Positions 9,065 to 16,302 of a stretch of 31,551 bases of DNA are shown here, piece after piece; position 1 is the first letter of the stretch, and every line of letters begins with the position of its first letter. Source of the stretch: CAZVEE01 sp964625525 (GTDB lineage: Bacteria > Pseudomonadota > Alphaproteobacteria > JAJFIK01). The notes under the pieces are model-generated. The model saw only the letters and a program-made list of their open reading frames with translations, made no database searches and was not told where the DNA came from. The translations under genes were made by a program, and so were the position numbers. The stretch covers positions 1-31,551 of the forward strand of contig CAZVEE010000038.1 of assembly GCA_964625525.1 (NCBI GenBank). Reading direction: 5' to 3'.

Positions 9065-9786
9065 GCAACGGGTCCCGTGGCCAGGCGCGGCATAGCCTCC
9101 ACCAGCGGCAGCAGCGGCGGCAGGTGGGTCCAGCGCGCGGCCGTATCGGGCACCGGGCCGAACCCGACCATCGGCACACCCGGCAGGAACTGGCGCAGGG
9201 TCTGCTGAAGTTCATCCATGGGCACCGGCCCGTCGCCGTGGTCGGAGATCACCAGACCCGCCAGCGGCGCCCCGCTCTGGCGCAACACGGCGGCAGCGGT
9301 CAGGATATGGCTGATGGTGCCCAGATAGGCCCCCGCCACCAACAGCGCCGGCAGCTTAAGCGCCCGCAGCCAGTCCAGCACCAGCACCTCATCGGTCACC
9401 GGCGCCATAAGGCCGCCGACGCCCTCCACCAGCACCAGATCCTCCGACCCTTTGAGCCCGGCGCGGCAGAACTCCAGGATCGGCTCGAAGGCCAGCACGG
9501 CGCCCGCGCGCCGGGCAGCCATGTTGGGCGCCAGGGCCGCACGGTACAGCCACGGTGTTACAGACGCGATGGTTTCCCGTGTGACGGGCCGCCCGAGGCT
9601 TTGCAGCAGTTGCCCGGGATCAGACGCGGCCAACCCCTCGGTGCTGTCCATGTCCACACCGCTCGCCACCGGCTTGAGCACCCGCACCGAGCGTCCGGCA
9701 TCTCGCGCCTGAGCCGTCAGCGCGCAGGCCACCAGCGTCTTGCCGATTTCCGTGCCGGTGGCGGTGATGAACAGGCCCTGTGTCAT
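9061..9786 (-). CDS. bioD: Dethiobiotin synthetase
   Basis: A 241-aa cytoplasmic enzyme that closes the ureido ring of dethiobiotin from 7,8-diaminopelargonic acid, CO2 and ATP. It has the BioD P-loop FITATGTEIGKT (Lys16), the KPVASG segment near 38, and EGVGGLMAPV near 124, which fits the second nucleotide/substrate loop. The start MTQGLF is set by the P-loop position; a longer in-frame reading to 10059 would run antisense to nothing but overlaps bioF and is rejected. It begins 20 bases after the bioF stop and ends by overlapping the IalB-like gene, making a bioF-bioD-ialB transcription unit. Confidence 0.95.
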   Translation of the reverse strand: MTQGLFITATGTEIGKTLVACALTAQARDAGRSVRVLKPVASGVDMDSTEGLAASDPGQLLQSLGRPVTRETIASVTPWLYRAALAPNMAARRAGAVLAFEPILEFCRAGLKGSEDLVLVEGVGGLMAPVTDEVLVLDWLRALKLPALLVAGAYLGTISHILTAAAVLRQSGAPLAGLVISDHGDGPVPMDELQQTLRQFLPGVPMVGFGPVPDTAARWTHLPPLLPLVEAMPRLATGPVA

Positions 9787-9806
9787 CCGTGTTGCGCCTT
9801 CGCTGG

Positions 9807-10973
9807 TCAAGAGAGGTCCGCGCCTTTCAGCAGATCCGCCACCAGGGCGGCGGCCCGATCTATATCGCCCGCTTCGTGATCGGCCGCAAAGGCAAAGCGC
9901 AGGCGCGCCGTGCCCCCCGGGACCGTCGGCGGACGGATCGCCGTGACCAGCAGACCTTCCGCCTCCAGTTGGGCCGAGGCCGCCAGGGCCGCCGCGGCGG
10001 TCCCGAAAATCACCGGCACGATGGGACTGCGCGCTGCGGGCAAGCCCAAACGGGCACAAAAGCGGGCGGCGTGGGCAAGGGGCCTCGCGACGCGCTCGGG
10101 CTCCTGCGCGATCACATCCAGGGCCGCCAGCGCCGCCGCCGCCGCACTGGGCGGCAGGCCCGTGGCATAGACCAGGGTGCGGGCACGATTGCGCAGCAAC
10201 TCACACACTATGTGGCTGGCGCAGACATAGCCGCCGAGACTGCCCAGAGCCTTGGACAGGGTACCCATTTGCAGTGGCACCTGCGCCGGTGGATCGAAGG
10301 CAAACGCCGAGCCGCGGCCGCCGCCCAGCACGCCCACCCCATGGGCGTCATCAGTCATCAGCCAGGCCTCATACTCGGCACACAGCGCCAGCAGCTCCGG
10401 CACCGGCGCCACGTCCCCGTCCATGCTGAAGACCCCGTCAGTGACCACCAGCGCATGACGCACCCGAGGCCGGATTTCCGCCAGCAGCGCGCGCAGATGC
10501 TCCAGATCATTGTGGCGGAAGACACTCACCGGCGCCCGGCTCGCCGCCGCGCCCGCGTGAATACAGTTATGGGCCAGCGCATCGACACAGATCGCGTCTT
10601 CTGGCCCCACCAGCGCCGGGATCGTCCCCAGATTGGCCAGGTAGCCAGACCCAAAGACGACGGCGTCCTCGCTTTGCTTCAGCGCCGCCAACCGCGCCTC
10701 AAGAGCGGCAAACAGGGGATGATTGCCGGTGACCAGCCGCGACGCCCCCGCCCCGGCCCCATGGGCCTCAATCGCGGCCTTGGCTGCGGCCATCACGCGG
10801 GGATGATGGCTCAGGCCCAGATAGTCGTTACAGGAGAAGGACACCAGATCCCGCCCCTTCCGGCGCACGCGGGCGCCTTGCGTCCGGGCACTCTCCCGGA
10901 GCGTGCGGCGCAGGTTGCGGTTTTCCAGGCTATCGAGTTTGGCGCTGGCAAAACGGTCTAGGGAGGCGGGCAT
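9807..10973 (-). CDS. bioF: 8-amino-7-oxononanoate synthase
   Basis: A 388-aa PLP enzyme that condenses pimeloyl thioester with L-alanine, the first committed ring-assembly step of biotin. It shows the alpha-oxoamine synthase signature: SFSCNDYLGLSHHP near 45-58, GAGASRLVTGNHP near 74-86, TDDAHGVGVLG near 207-217 (PLP-ring Asp and His) and the Schiff-base lysine Lys241 in TLSKALGSLGGY. Length is normal for the family. The ATG at 10973 is the natural N-terminus, although the AAGGA upstream is about 14 bases away. It is the first gene of the leftward bio unit and diverges from bioB across 135 bases. Confidence 0.95.
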   Translation of the reverse strand: MPASLDRFASAKLDSLENRNLRRTLRESARTQGARVRRKGRDLVSFSCNDYLGLSHHPRVMAAAKAAIEAHGAGAGASRLVTGNHPLFAALEARLAALKQSEDAVVFGSGYLANLGTIPALVGPEDAICVDALAHNCIHAGAAASRAPVSVFRHNDLEHLRALLAEIRPRVRHALVVTDGVFSMDGDVAPVPELLALCAEYEAWLMTDDAHGVGVLGGGRGSAFAFDPPAQVPLQMGTLSKALGSLGGYVCASHIVCELLRNRARTLVYATGLPPSAAAAALAALDVIAQEPERVARPLAHAARFCARLGLPAARSPIVPVIFGTAAAALAASAQLEAEGLLVTAIRPPTVPGGTARLRFAFAADHEAGDIDRAAALVADLLKGADLS

Positions 10974-11108
10974 GGGCGCGATTGAGGTCCTTGAGGCACG
11001 ACACTGTTCCCGGCATATGGGGCCGAGCCTTGACCCCGCAAAGGCGCCGGTGGAATGATCCGGCGATCAATGCCCCTTACGTCCTCCTCAGTAGAAAGTC
11101 CGTGCGCC
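10974..11108. promoter_or_regulatory. Divergent bioF / bioB promoter region
   Basis: This 135-base gap separates the leftward bioF-bioD and rightward bioB-bioA units and must hold both promoters. A weak sigma70-like candidate for bioB is TTGAGG (10991-10996), a 17-base spacer, then CATATG (11014-11019). I looked for a BioR half-site pair of the TTATCTATAA type and a BirA-like operator and found neither, so control is unknown. Both promoters are so close that one bound regulator could govern all biotin genes. Confidence 0.4.
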
Positions 11109-12134
11109 ATGACGCTCAACAGCCCCACCGTCTCGCCCCCCTCGCCCTTCGCCGCACCGCTCGGGACCGTGCGCCATGACTGGACGCGGGACGAGGCTGA
11201 CGCGCTGGCCCGGATGTCTTTCGCGGACCTGATCTTCACCGCGCAGACGGTGCATCGGACCCAGTTCGATCCCAATGCGGTGGAGAAAGCGGAACTGCTC
11301 TCCATCAAAACCGGCGGGTGCCCGGAAGACTGCGGATATTGCAACCAGTCTGCCAAATTCGACACGGGCCTGAAGGCCACCAAGCTCATGGAAGCCGAGA
11401 CCGTGGTGGCCGAGGCCCGCGCGGCGAAAGAGCGCGGCGCCACCCGCTACTGCATGGGTGCGGCATGGCGCTCGCCCAAGGATCGGGATATGGATGCGAT
11501 CCTCACCATGGTGCGCGAGGTCAAGGGGCTGGGGCTGGAGACCTGCATGACCCTTGGTATGCTGACGGGTGAGCAGGCGGCGCGCCTGAAAGAGGCGGGC
11601 CTTGACTACTACAACCACAACATCGACACCTCGGAAGAGTACTACGACAAGGTCATCACCACACGGACTTTCGAGGATCGACTCGATACACTGGCAAAGG
11701 TGCGCGACGCAGGCATCAATGTGTGCTGCGGCGGCATTGTGGGCATGGGCGAAGAAGCCGATGATCGCACGGGCATGCTGCTGACGCTGGCGAACCTGCC
11801 GGAGCATCCAGGCTCGGTGCCCATCAACGCGCTGATGCCCACCAAGGGCACACCGCTTGGCCAAAGCGACGCTCTGCATCCGGTGGATTTCGTGCGCACG
11901 GTCGCCATGGCCCGCATCATGATGCCGCGGTCCGTGGTGCGGCTGTCAGCGGGCCGGGAGAACATGAGTGATGAAATGCAGGCGCTGTGCTTCCTCGCCG
12001 GGGCGAACTCCATCTTTGTGGGCGCAAAGCTTCTGACCACGGCCAATCCGGATGCGGATCAGGACGCGACCCTATTCGCCCGCCTAGGCCTGCATGCGGC
12101 CGCGCCCGCAGCATCCGCCAACGCCACCGAATGA
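11109..12134 (+). CDS. bioB: Biotin synthase (radical SAM)
   Basis: A 341-aa radical SAM enzyme that inserts sulfur into dethiobiotin. The [4Fe-4S] motif is CPEDCGYC (Cys71, 75, 78). The cysteines of the sulfur-donor [2Fe-2S] cluster are recognisable in YCMGAAWR, LETCMTLG and VCCGGIVGMGE, and the conserved arginine in SAGRENM is present. The ATG at 11109 (MTLNSP) is preferred to one at 11055, because the extra 18 residues do not resemble the family; the ribosome site is weak (AGAAAG). It overlaps bioA at its stop codon. Confidence 0.95.
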   Translation: MTLNSPTVSPPSPFAAPLGTVRHDWTRDEADALARMSFADLIFTAQTVHRTQFDPNAVEKAELLSIKTGGCPEDCGYCNQSAKFDTGLKATKLMEAETVVAEARAAKERGATRYCMGAAWRSPKDRDMDAILTMVREVKGLGLETCMTLGMLTGEQAARLKEAGLDYYNHNIDTSEEYYDKVITTRTFEDRLDTLAKVRDAGINVCCGGIVGMGEEADDRTGMLLTLANLPEHPGSVPINALMPTKGTPLGQSDALHPVDFVRTVAMARIMMPRSVVRLSAGRENMSDEMQALCFLAGANSIFVGAKLLTTANPDADQDATLFARLGLHAAAPAASANATE

Positions 12135-13435
12135 GAAGCCCGCGACAGACGCCGGACATGGCCCCAGCGGATTGGTTTACCACCGGCCGCCCCCATGTCT
12201 GGCTGCCTTACACCCAGATGAAGACGGCCGCGCCGCCGATTCCCGTGCACGCGACCGAGGGCACACGGATCATCCTGGAAGACGGGCGGGAGCTGATCGA
12301 TGGGGTGGCGAGCTGGTGGACGGCGTGTCACGGCTATAACCACCCGCACATCGCCGAGGCGGTGCGCGCGCAGCTTGACCGCATGCCCCATGTGATGCTG
12401 GGCGGGTTGGCCCATGAGCAGGCGTTCCGCCTCGCCCAGCGCTTGGCGGATCTGCTGCCCGGCGACTTGTCCCGCGTCTTTTTCTCCGAGTCCGGATCGG
12501 TATCGGTTGAAATCGCCATGAAGATGGCGGTGCAGTATTGGATCAATCGCGGCGAACAGGGGCGCAACCGCTTCGTCAGCTTCCGCGGCGGCTATCACGG
12601 CGACACCTTCGCGACCATGTCCGTGTGCGACCCGGACGAAGGCATGCACACGCTTTTTTTCGGCGCCCTCGCCCGCCAACATCTGGCTGACCTTCCCACG
12701 ACACCCGAGCGCCTGGCCGCCCTTGATGCGCTGTTGACGGAGCATCAGGCCAGCCTTGCCGGTGTTCTGGTGGAGCCGCTGGTGCAGGGCGCGGGGGGCA
12801 TGGTGTTTCACGACGCCGAGACGCTGCGGGCCCTGCGAGACCTGTGCGACCGCCACGGTCTGTTGTTGATCTTCGACGAGATCTTCACCGGTTTTGGGCG
12901 CACGGGCGACCTCTTCGCTTGCACCGGTACCGGTGTGACGCCCGACATCATCACCCTGTCGAAGGCCTTGACCGGCGGCACCCTGCCGCTCGCCGCCACG
13001 GTTGCGGGCGAGCATGTGTATGACGCATTCCATACGGATGATCCCGGCGCCTGCCTGATGCACGGGCCCACTTATATGGGCAATGCGCTCGCCTGTGCCG
13101 CGGCCAATGCCGCCCTCGACCTTTTCGAGCGAGAGGATCGCATCGGCGCGGCCCGGCGGATTGAATCCGGCCTGCGCGCGGGCCTCGCGCCCGCCCACGC
13201 CATACCGGGCGTCGTCGATGTGCGGGTCAAAGGCGCCATCGGTGTCATTCAGGTTCCCGACCTGCCGCGCCTTGATGCCCTCAAACGCGCCTTTGTGGAG
13301 GCGGGCGTGTGGATCCGCCCCTTCAATGGCGTCATCTACACCACCCCCGCGCTCACCATCAGTGACGAGGATCTGGGCACGCTCACCCGCGCCATGGTCT
13401 CGGTTACGGCGGCGTGGGCCTCCACAGCAGAATAA
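12131..13435 (+). CDS. bioA: Adenosylmethionine-8-amino-7-oxononanoate aminotransferase
   Basis: A 434-aa class III PLP aminotransferase that converts KAPA to diaminopelargonate using SAM as amino donor. BioA hallmarks are GRPHVWLPYTQM near 19-30, SWWTACHGYNHP near 61-72 (the tryptophan pair of the substrate pocket), FRGGYHGDTF near 151-160, FDEIFTGFGRTG near 248-259 with the PLP-nitrogen Asp249, and the Schiff-base Lys278 in TLSKALTGG. The ATG at 12131 overlaps the bioB stop as ATGA, implying coupling; an internal ATG at 12158 (MAPADWF) is also possible. No bioC or bioH, needed for pimeloyl synthesis, is in the window. Confidence 0.94.
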   Translation: MRSPRQTPDMAPADWFTTGRPHVWLPYTQMKTAAPPIPVHATEGTRIILEDGRELIDGVASWWTACHGYNHPHIAEAVRAQLDRMPHVMLGGLAHEQAFRLAQRLADLLPGDLSRVFFSESGSVSVEIAMKMAVQYWINRGEQGRNRFVSFRGGYHGDTFATMSVCDPDEGMHTLFFGALARQHLADLPTTPERLAALDALLTEHQASLAGVLVEPLVQGAGGMVFHDAETLRALRDLCDRHGLLLIFDEIFTGFGRTGDLFACTGTGVTPDIITLSKALTGGTLPLAATVAGEHVYDAFHTDDPGACLMHGPTYMGNALACAAANAALDLFEREDRIGAARRIESGLRAGLAPAHAIPGVVDVRVKGAIGVIQVPDLPRLDALKRAFVEAGVWIRPFNGVIYTTPALTISDEDLGTLTRAMVSVTAAWASTAE

Positions 13436-13446
13436 GGACGACAGCC

Positions 13447-14088
13447 ATGGTCGAGGCGGTTTTGTGGGATTTCGGCGGGGTGCTGACGACCTCGCCCTTC
13501 GAGGCGTTCAACCGTTACGAAGCGGCCCAAGGGATTCCAAAGGACTTCATCCGCACTGTGAATGCCACGAATCCGGAAACCAATGCCTGGGCCCAATTCG
13601 AGCGTAGCGCCGTGAGCATGGCCGACTTTGACACCCTGTTCGCCGCCGAAACCCGAGCCGCGGGCCACGAAATTCCGGGCCGAGTGGTCATCGGCCTCCT
13701 GCATGGGGATGTGCGCCCGGAAATGGTCCATGCCCTGAAGACCTGCGCCAACCATTTCAAGACCGGCTGTATCACCAATAATGTGAAACCCGAAGGCGGC
13801 GGCGATTTCTGGACCGATGATCAGCGCGGGGCCGAGATCGCCGCCATCTTCGAGATCTTCGACCATGTCATCGAAAGCGCCAAGGCCGGCATCCGCAAGC
13901 CCGACCCGCGCATTTACGAAATGATGTGCGAGGCGCTGGGCGTCGCGCCGGATCATTGCGTCTATCTCGACGATCTGGGCATCAATCTGAAGCCCGCCAA
14001 AGCCATGGGCATGACCACCATCAAGGTGGGCGATCCGGCCATCGCCATCACCGAGTTGGAAACCGCAACCGGGTTGATCCTGCGCTGA
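13447..14088 (+). CDS. HAD-IA hydrolase, epoxide-hydrolase-N / ACAD10 type
   Basis: A 213-aa HAD-fold protein. Motif I is LWDFGGVL with nucleophile Asp8; the usual second Asp at +2 is Gly10, as in many ACAD10-like members. Motif II is TNN near 117, motif III Lys lies in SAKAGIRKPDP near 145, and motif IV is YLDDLG near 176. A helical cap occupies about 15-95. The likely activity is a phosphatase on a small metabolite, but the Gly at +2 makes classic phosphate transfer uncertain. AAGGA lies 7-8 bases before the ATG. It starts 11 bases after bioA and may be read from the same transcript; it ends one base short of the opposing TerB gene. Confidence 0.8.
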   Translation: MVEAVLWDFGGVLTTSPFEAFNRYEAAQGIPKDFIRTVNATNPETNAWAQFERSAVSMADFDTLFAAETRAAGHEIPGRVVIGLLHGDVRPEMVHALKTCANHFKTGCITNNVKPEGGGDFWTDDQRGAEIAAIFEIFDHVIESAKAGIRKPDPRIYEMMCEALGVAPDHCVYLDDLGINLKPAKAMGMTTIKVGDPAIAITELETATGLILR

Positions 14089-14089
14089 C

Positions 14090-14569
14090 TCAGCCTTCCG
14101 GGTCGTGCAGGCCCTGGGCGGCTTGGGCATGGCGCCGTGCTGCCTCGCATTGTTCCGGGGATAAGCCCAACTGGCCCGCGACCCGCCCGATCATATGCTC
14201 CTCGAACCGGTGGAGGGAACCGTCCGCGTAAGCGACTTCCCACAACATCGACAGCAGTTCCTGACGCTCGTCCACGGAAAAGCCGGTCGCGATGGCCTTC
14301 ACGAACATGCCATCGGAATAGACCTCGTCACTTTCCCGTTCCGCCACGCGGATTAGAGCCTCGGCGTCGGCTCCGGTCAGGGCGAACCGGGGCGCCACCA
14401 ACGCCTTGATGGTGTTGCGCTCCTTGGCGTCGAAATCCGCATCAAGGCGCGAGGCCTCCACCAACAGCGCCGCCGCCGCCACCTGGCGCCGGTCGAAGGC
14501 CCGCTCGGGTGCCGCCGTGCCGGCCTCGGCCGGTTTGCCTTCCAGGAACCGCATCAGTCTCGTCAGCAT
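14090..14569 (-). CDS. TerB-domain (tellurite-resistance/DUF533-like) protein
   Basis: A 159-aa soluble, helical protein. From about residue 28 it has the TerB pattern: RRQVAAAALLVEASRLDADFDAKE, followed by SVDERQELLSMLWEVAYADGSLHRFEEHMIGRVAGQLGLS (the two acidic, metal-binding-like repeats: D-x-D-F-x-x-x-E and ADG-x-x-x-x-x-E). TerB-like proteins bind divalent cations; function in the absence of other ter genes is unknown. The ATG at 14569 has GAGGTGG about 6 bases upstream. A longer reading to 14686 would translate straight through the dispersed repeat and half of the hairpin, so it is rejected. The tail is convergent with the HAD gene. Confidence 0.8.
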   Translation of the reverse strand: MLTRLMRFLEGKPAEAGTAAPERAFDRRQVAAAALLVEASRLDADFDAKERNTIKALVAPRFALTGADAEALIRVAERESDEVYSDGMFVKAIATGFSVDERQELLSMLWEVAYADGSLHRFEEHMIGRVAGQLGLSPEQCEAARRHAQAAQGLHDPEG

Positions 14570-14597
14570 GCCATCCACCTCAGGGTTGGGATCATTG

Positions 14598-14649
14598 AGC
14601 GCTTTCAGGAAAAGTGTGTGCGGTTTTCCGCCCGGAAAGCGCGCCAAAC
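14598..14649 (+). repeat. Dispersed palindromic repeat, copy 2
   Basis: Matches the element at 4-55 in 51 of 52 bases, in inverted orientation; the single difference is GTGTGTG against GTGTGCG. The nested arms GCGCTTTC/GAAAGCGC and GGAAAA/TTTTCC are conserved in both copies. It sits 28 bases upstream of the TerB start codon and 10 bases from the hairpin at 14660-14697. Confidence 0.85.
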
Positions 14650-14659
14650 CAAAGACCGA

Positions 14660-14697
14660 GAGCCGTTTCAATGATCTGGTTTTCATTGAAACGGCTC
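14660..14697. repeat. Perfect 15-bp inverted repeat, 8-base loop
   Basis: Arms GAGCCGTTTCAATGA (14660-14674) and its exact reverse complement (14683-14697) flank the loop TCTGGTTT. There is no T-run directly after either arm, so it does not look like an ordinary terminator. Its place between the divergent TerB and diiron-protein genes, next to the palindromic repeat, fits an operator, a processed RNA hairpin or part of a mobile palindromic element. Confidence 0.85.
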
Positions 14698-14768
14698 ATT
14701 GTGCGTCACTGTACTGGCTCGGGCGTCCCTGTCACCCAGCACGAAAATGACTGAGGCGTCATTCTTTG

Positions 14769-14798
14769 TGGACACATCGCCAGGACTAGGACTACGCT
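14769..14798 (+). promoter_or_regulatory. Candidate promoter of the diiron protein gene
   Basis: TGGACA (14769-14774, five of six to TTGACA), an 18-base spacer and TACGCT (14793-14798, three of six to TATAAT) lie about 75 bases before the start codon. The rest of the 303-base gap 14570-14872 holds the dispersed repeat, the hairpin and no other gene I can support. Confidence 0.3.
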
Positions 14799-14872
14799 TA
14801 CGTGACGAGGGCGTCAGAAAGCCGCCCTTAAGGCCTGACAGGGCACAGTTCGGGTTGGGAAGGAGACACACT

Positions 14873-15985
14873 ATGGTTCAGCAAATCACCAAAGATGATG
14901 CCTACGACGCCGTCGCGCCGGATGACTTTCCCGCCATGATGGTGCCCGAGCGCTATAATGAGCGCACGACCGCCTTCGACAAGATCATCTCCGCGACCCA
15001 TGACCATTTTTGGGATCCGCTCGACAGCCGCTACATCGACTACACCACCCCCTTCGACATGGATAACGAACCCATGTTGCCCGAAGACATGGTGCCGGCG
15101 CTGCAAACGCGCTTGCTCGACGAAAAGCTCCAGGGCCGGGAGCGCGTGCGCTTCATCAACCGCAATGCACAATGGATGCTGTCGAGCATTCTGCATGGGG
15201 AGCAAGGCGCGCTGTCACTGTCGGCGAGCCTGGTGCATGTGCTGCGCGATCCGGGTGCCCAGGAATATGCCGCCAACCAGGCCCGCGAAGAGGCCCGCCA
15301 TGTCACCGCCTTCGCCCGCTACATCAAGGCACGCTGGGGCCAGCCCATGCCCGTGGGACCGACACTGGGCACTCTGCTTACGGACATTGTGAATGCGCCG
15401 GAAGTCTATAAGAAAGTCGTTGGCATGCAGATGCTGGTGGAGGGCCTGGCCATGGGCGCCTTTGCGACCATGTACACCAAATCCAGCGACCCGCTGCTGC
15501 GCCGGCTGACCCAGCTCGTCATGACCGATGAGGCGTTCCACCACAAATTCGGAAAGATCTGGGCCGATCGCACGGTGCCCAAACTCGATGAAGCGGAACA
15601 GAACATCATTGAGGACTGGGCCGCGGAATGCTTCCAGACGCTTCTGTTCAATCTCGTCAGCCCCCAGCAGATGAGCGCCATCTACGAGGAGTTTGGCTTT
15701 GATTGGCAGGAAGTGCATGCCGCCTTTGAAGAGACCATGACGGACGATGAACGGCGCGAGCGCATGCGCGAAGGCACCGATATCTTCCGTGTCTTGATCA
15801 AGACCATGCTCAAAGCGGGGATCATCACCGACCGCACGCGCGACTTCTATTCTTTCTATGTGGACATGGACGAGCTGCGCCGGGAAGGCGATCACATGAT
15901 CGGTGACGATATCGCCGAGGAAGGCATCGCGTTCCTGAAAACCATCAACTTTTCCGACCGGCCGGGCGCTCTGGCGGCGGAATAA
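14873..15985 (+). CDS. Ferritin-like diiron oxygenase-type protein
   Basis: A 370-aa helical protein with a complete carboxylate-bridged diiron ligand set spaced as in the R2/AurF-like ferritin superfamily: Glu110 (HGEQGAL), Glu140 and His143 (EEARH), Glu190 (LVEGLAMG), Glu220 and His223 (DEAFHH). The N-terminal WDPLDSRYIDY is also seen in uncharacterised diiron oxygenases. Four Glu and two His argue for a catalytic oxidase or oxygenase rather than iron storage; the substrate is unknown. The ATG at 14873 has AAGGAGA 8-9 bases upstream, so the longer in-frame reading from 14699 is not used. It stands alone on its strand, followed by a GC-rich hairpin. Confidence 0.75.
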   Translation: MVQQITKDDAYDAVAPDDFPAMMVPERYNERTTAFDKIISATHDHFWDPLDSRYIDYTTPFDMDNEPMLPEDMVPALQTRLLDEKLQGRERVRFINRNAQWMLSSILHGEQGALSLSASLVHVLRDPGAQEYAANQAREEARHVTAFARYIKARWGQPMPVGPTLGTLLTDIVNAPEVYKKVVGMQMLVEGLAMGAFATMYTKSSDPLLRRLTQLVMTDEAFHHKFGKIWADRTVPKLDEAEQNIIEDWAAECFQTLLFNLVSPQQMSAIYEEFGFDWQEVHAAFEETMTDDERRERMREGTDIFRVLIKTMLKAGIITDRTRDFYSFYVDMDELRREGDHMIGDDIAEEGIAFLKTINFSDRPGALAAE

Positions 15986-16002
15986 TCTGTCCCCAAAAAG
16001 AT

Positions 16003-16036
16003 ACGGGCCGGCTGCGCGCGCGTGCAGCCGGCCCGT
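16003..16036 (+). terminator. GC-rich hairpin after the diiron gene, possibly bidirectional
   Basis: Perfect 13-bp arms (16003-16015 and 16024-16036) around an 8-base loop, 17 bases after the stop codon. On the plus strand it is followed by CTCCCCCTG, a poor U-tract. On the minus strand it is followed by ATCTTTTTGG, a better one. It can end transcription of the diiron gene by stem strength, and would also stop leftward transcription from the gap. Confidence 0.55.
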
Positions 16037-16263
16037 CTCCCCCTGTTACGGCGCGCTTAATGGCGTATCTCGCGCCGCCACCCCACAGGAAACCATCTGT
16101 CCGCCGCGCCCGTTCCGGTTCTCTGACCCCGTTTCCGGGCGGAACCATTCGTGGACAGAATGGATCCGGACGCTGCGGGCCGGATCATCGATCCGACAGT
16201 CCTGATCTTTCAAGGCACGTGCCAGGGCGCGGGCGGTTCATTCTGGCGCGGACTCGGCCAAAT

Positions 16264-16278
16264 GATCTTGTTTTGTTC
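16264..16278 (+). promoter_or_regulatory. LexA-like SOS box (one mismatch) upstream of mmcB
   Basis: GATC-N7-GTTC with the T-rich spacer TTGTTTT. The alphaproteobacterial LexA consensus is GTTC-N7-GTTC; only the second base of the first half-site differs. It ends 24 bases before the mmcB start, a typical operator position, and mmcB is a known SOS gene in Caulobacter. Confidence 0.5.
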
Positions 16279-16302
16279 TACGGTCGCGCTATTCTGGCGC
16301 CC

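Larger units (their letters stand above)
15986..16302. other. 317-base intergenic region before mmcB
   Basis: Contains a GC-rich hairpin (16003-16036), then about 225 bases with no supportable gene on either strand, and a LexA-like site next to mmcB. A small dyad, CCATTC-N7-GAATGG, is at 16145-16163, and the decamer ATTCTGGCGC occurs twice (about 16244 and 16291). An in-frame reading upstream of mmcB to 16060 exists but has no family resemblance. Confidence 0.6.

Noticed and set aside
10974..11108. BioR-type operator in the divergent bio region.
   Set aside because: No TTATCTATAA-like palindrome was found on reading both strands.
14570..14686. Longer TerB protein with an N-terminus through the repeat and hairpin.
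   Set aside because: The extra residues translate the palindromic repeat; the ATG at 14569 has a good ribosome site and the family needs no extension.
14660..14697. The 15-bp hairpin as a Rho-independent terminator.
   Set aside because: Neither side has a T-run immediately after the stem, and it lies between divergent starts, where a terminator is not expected.
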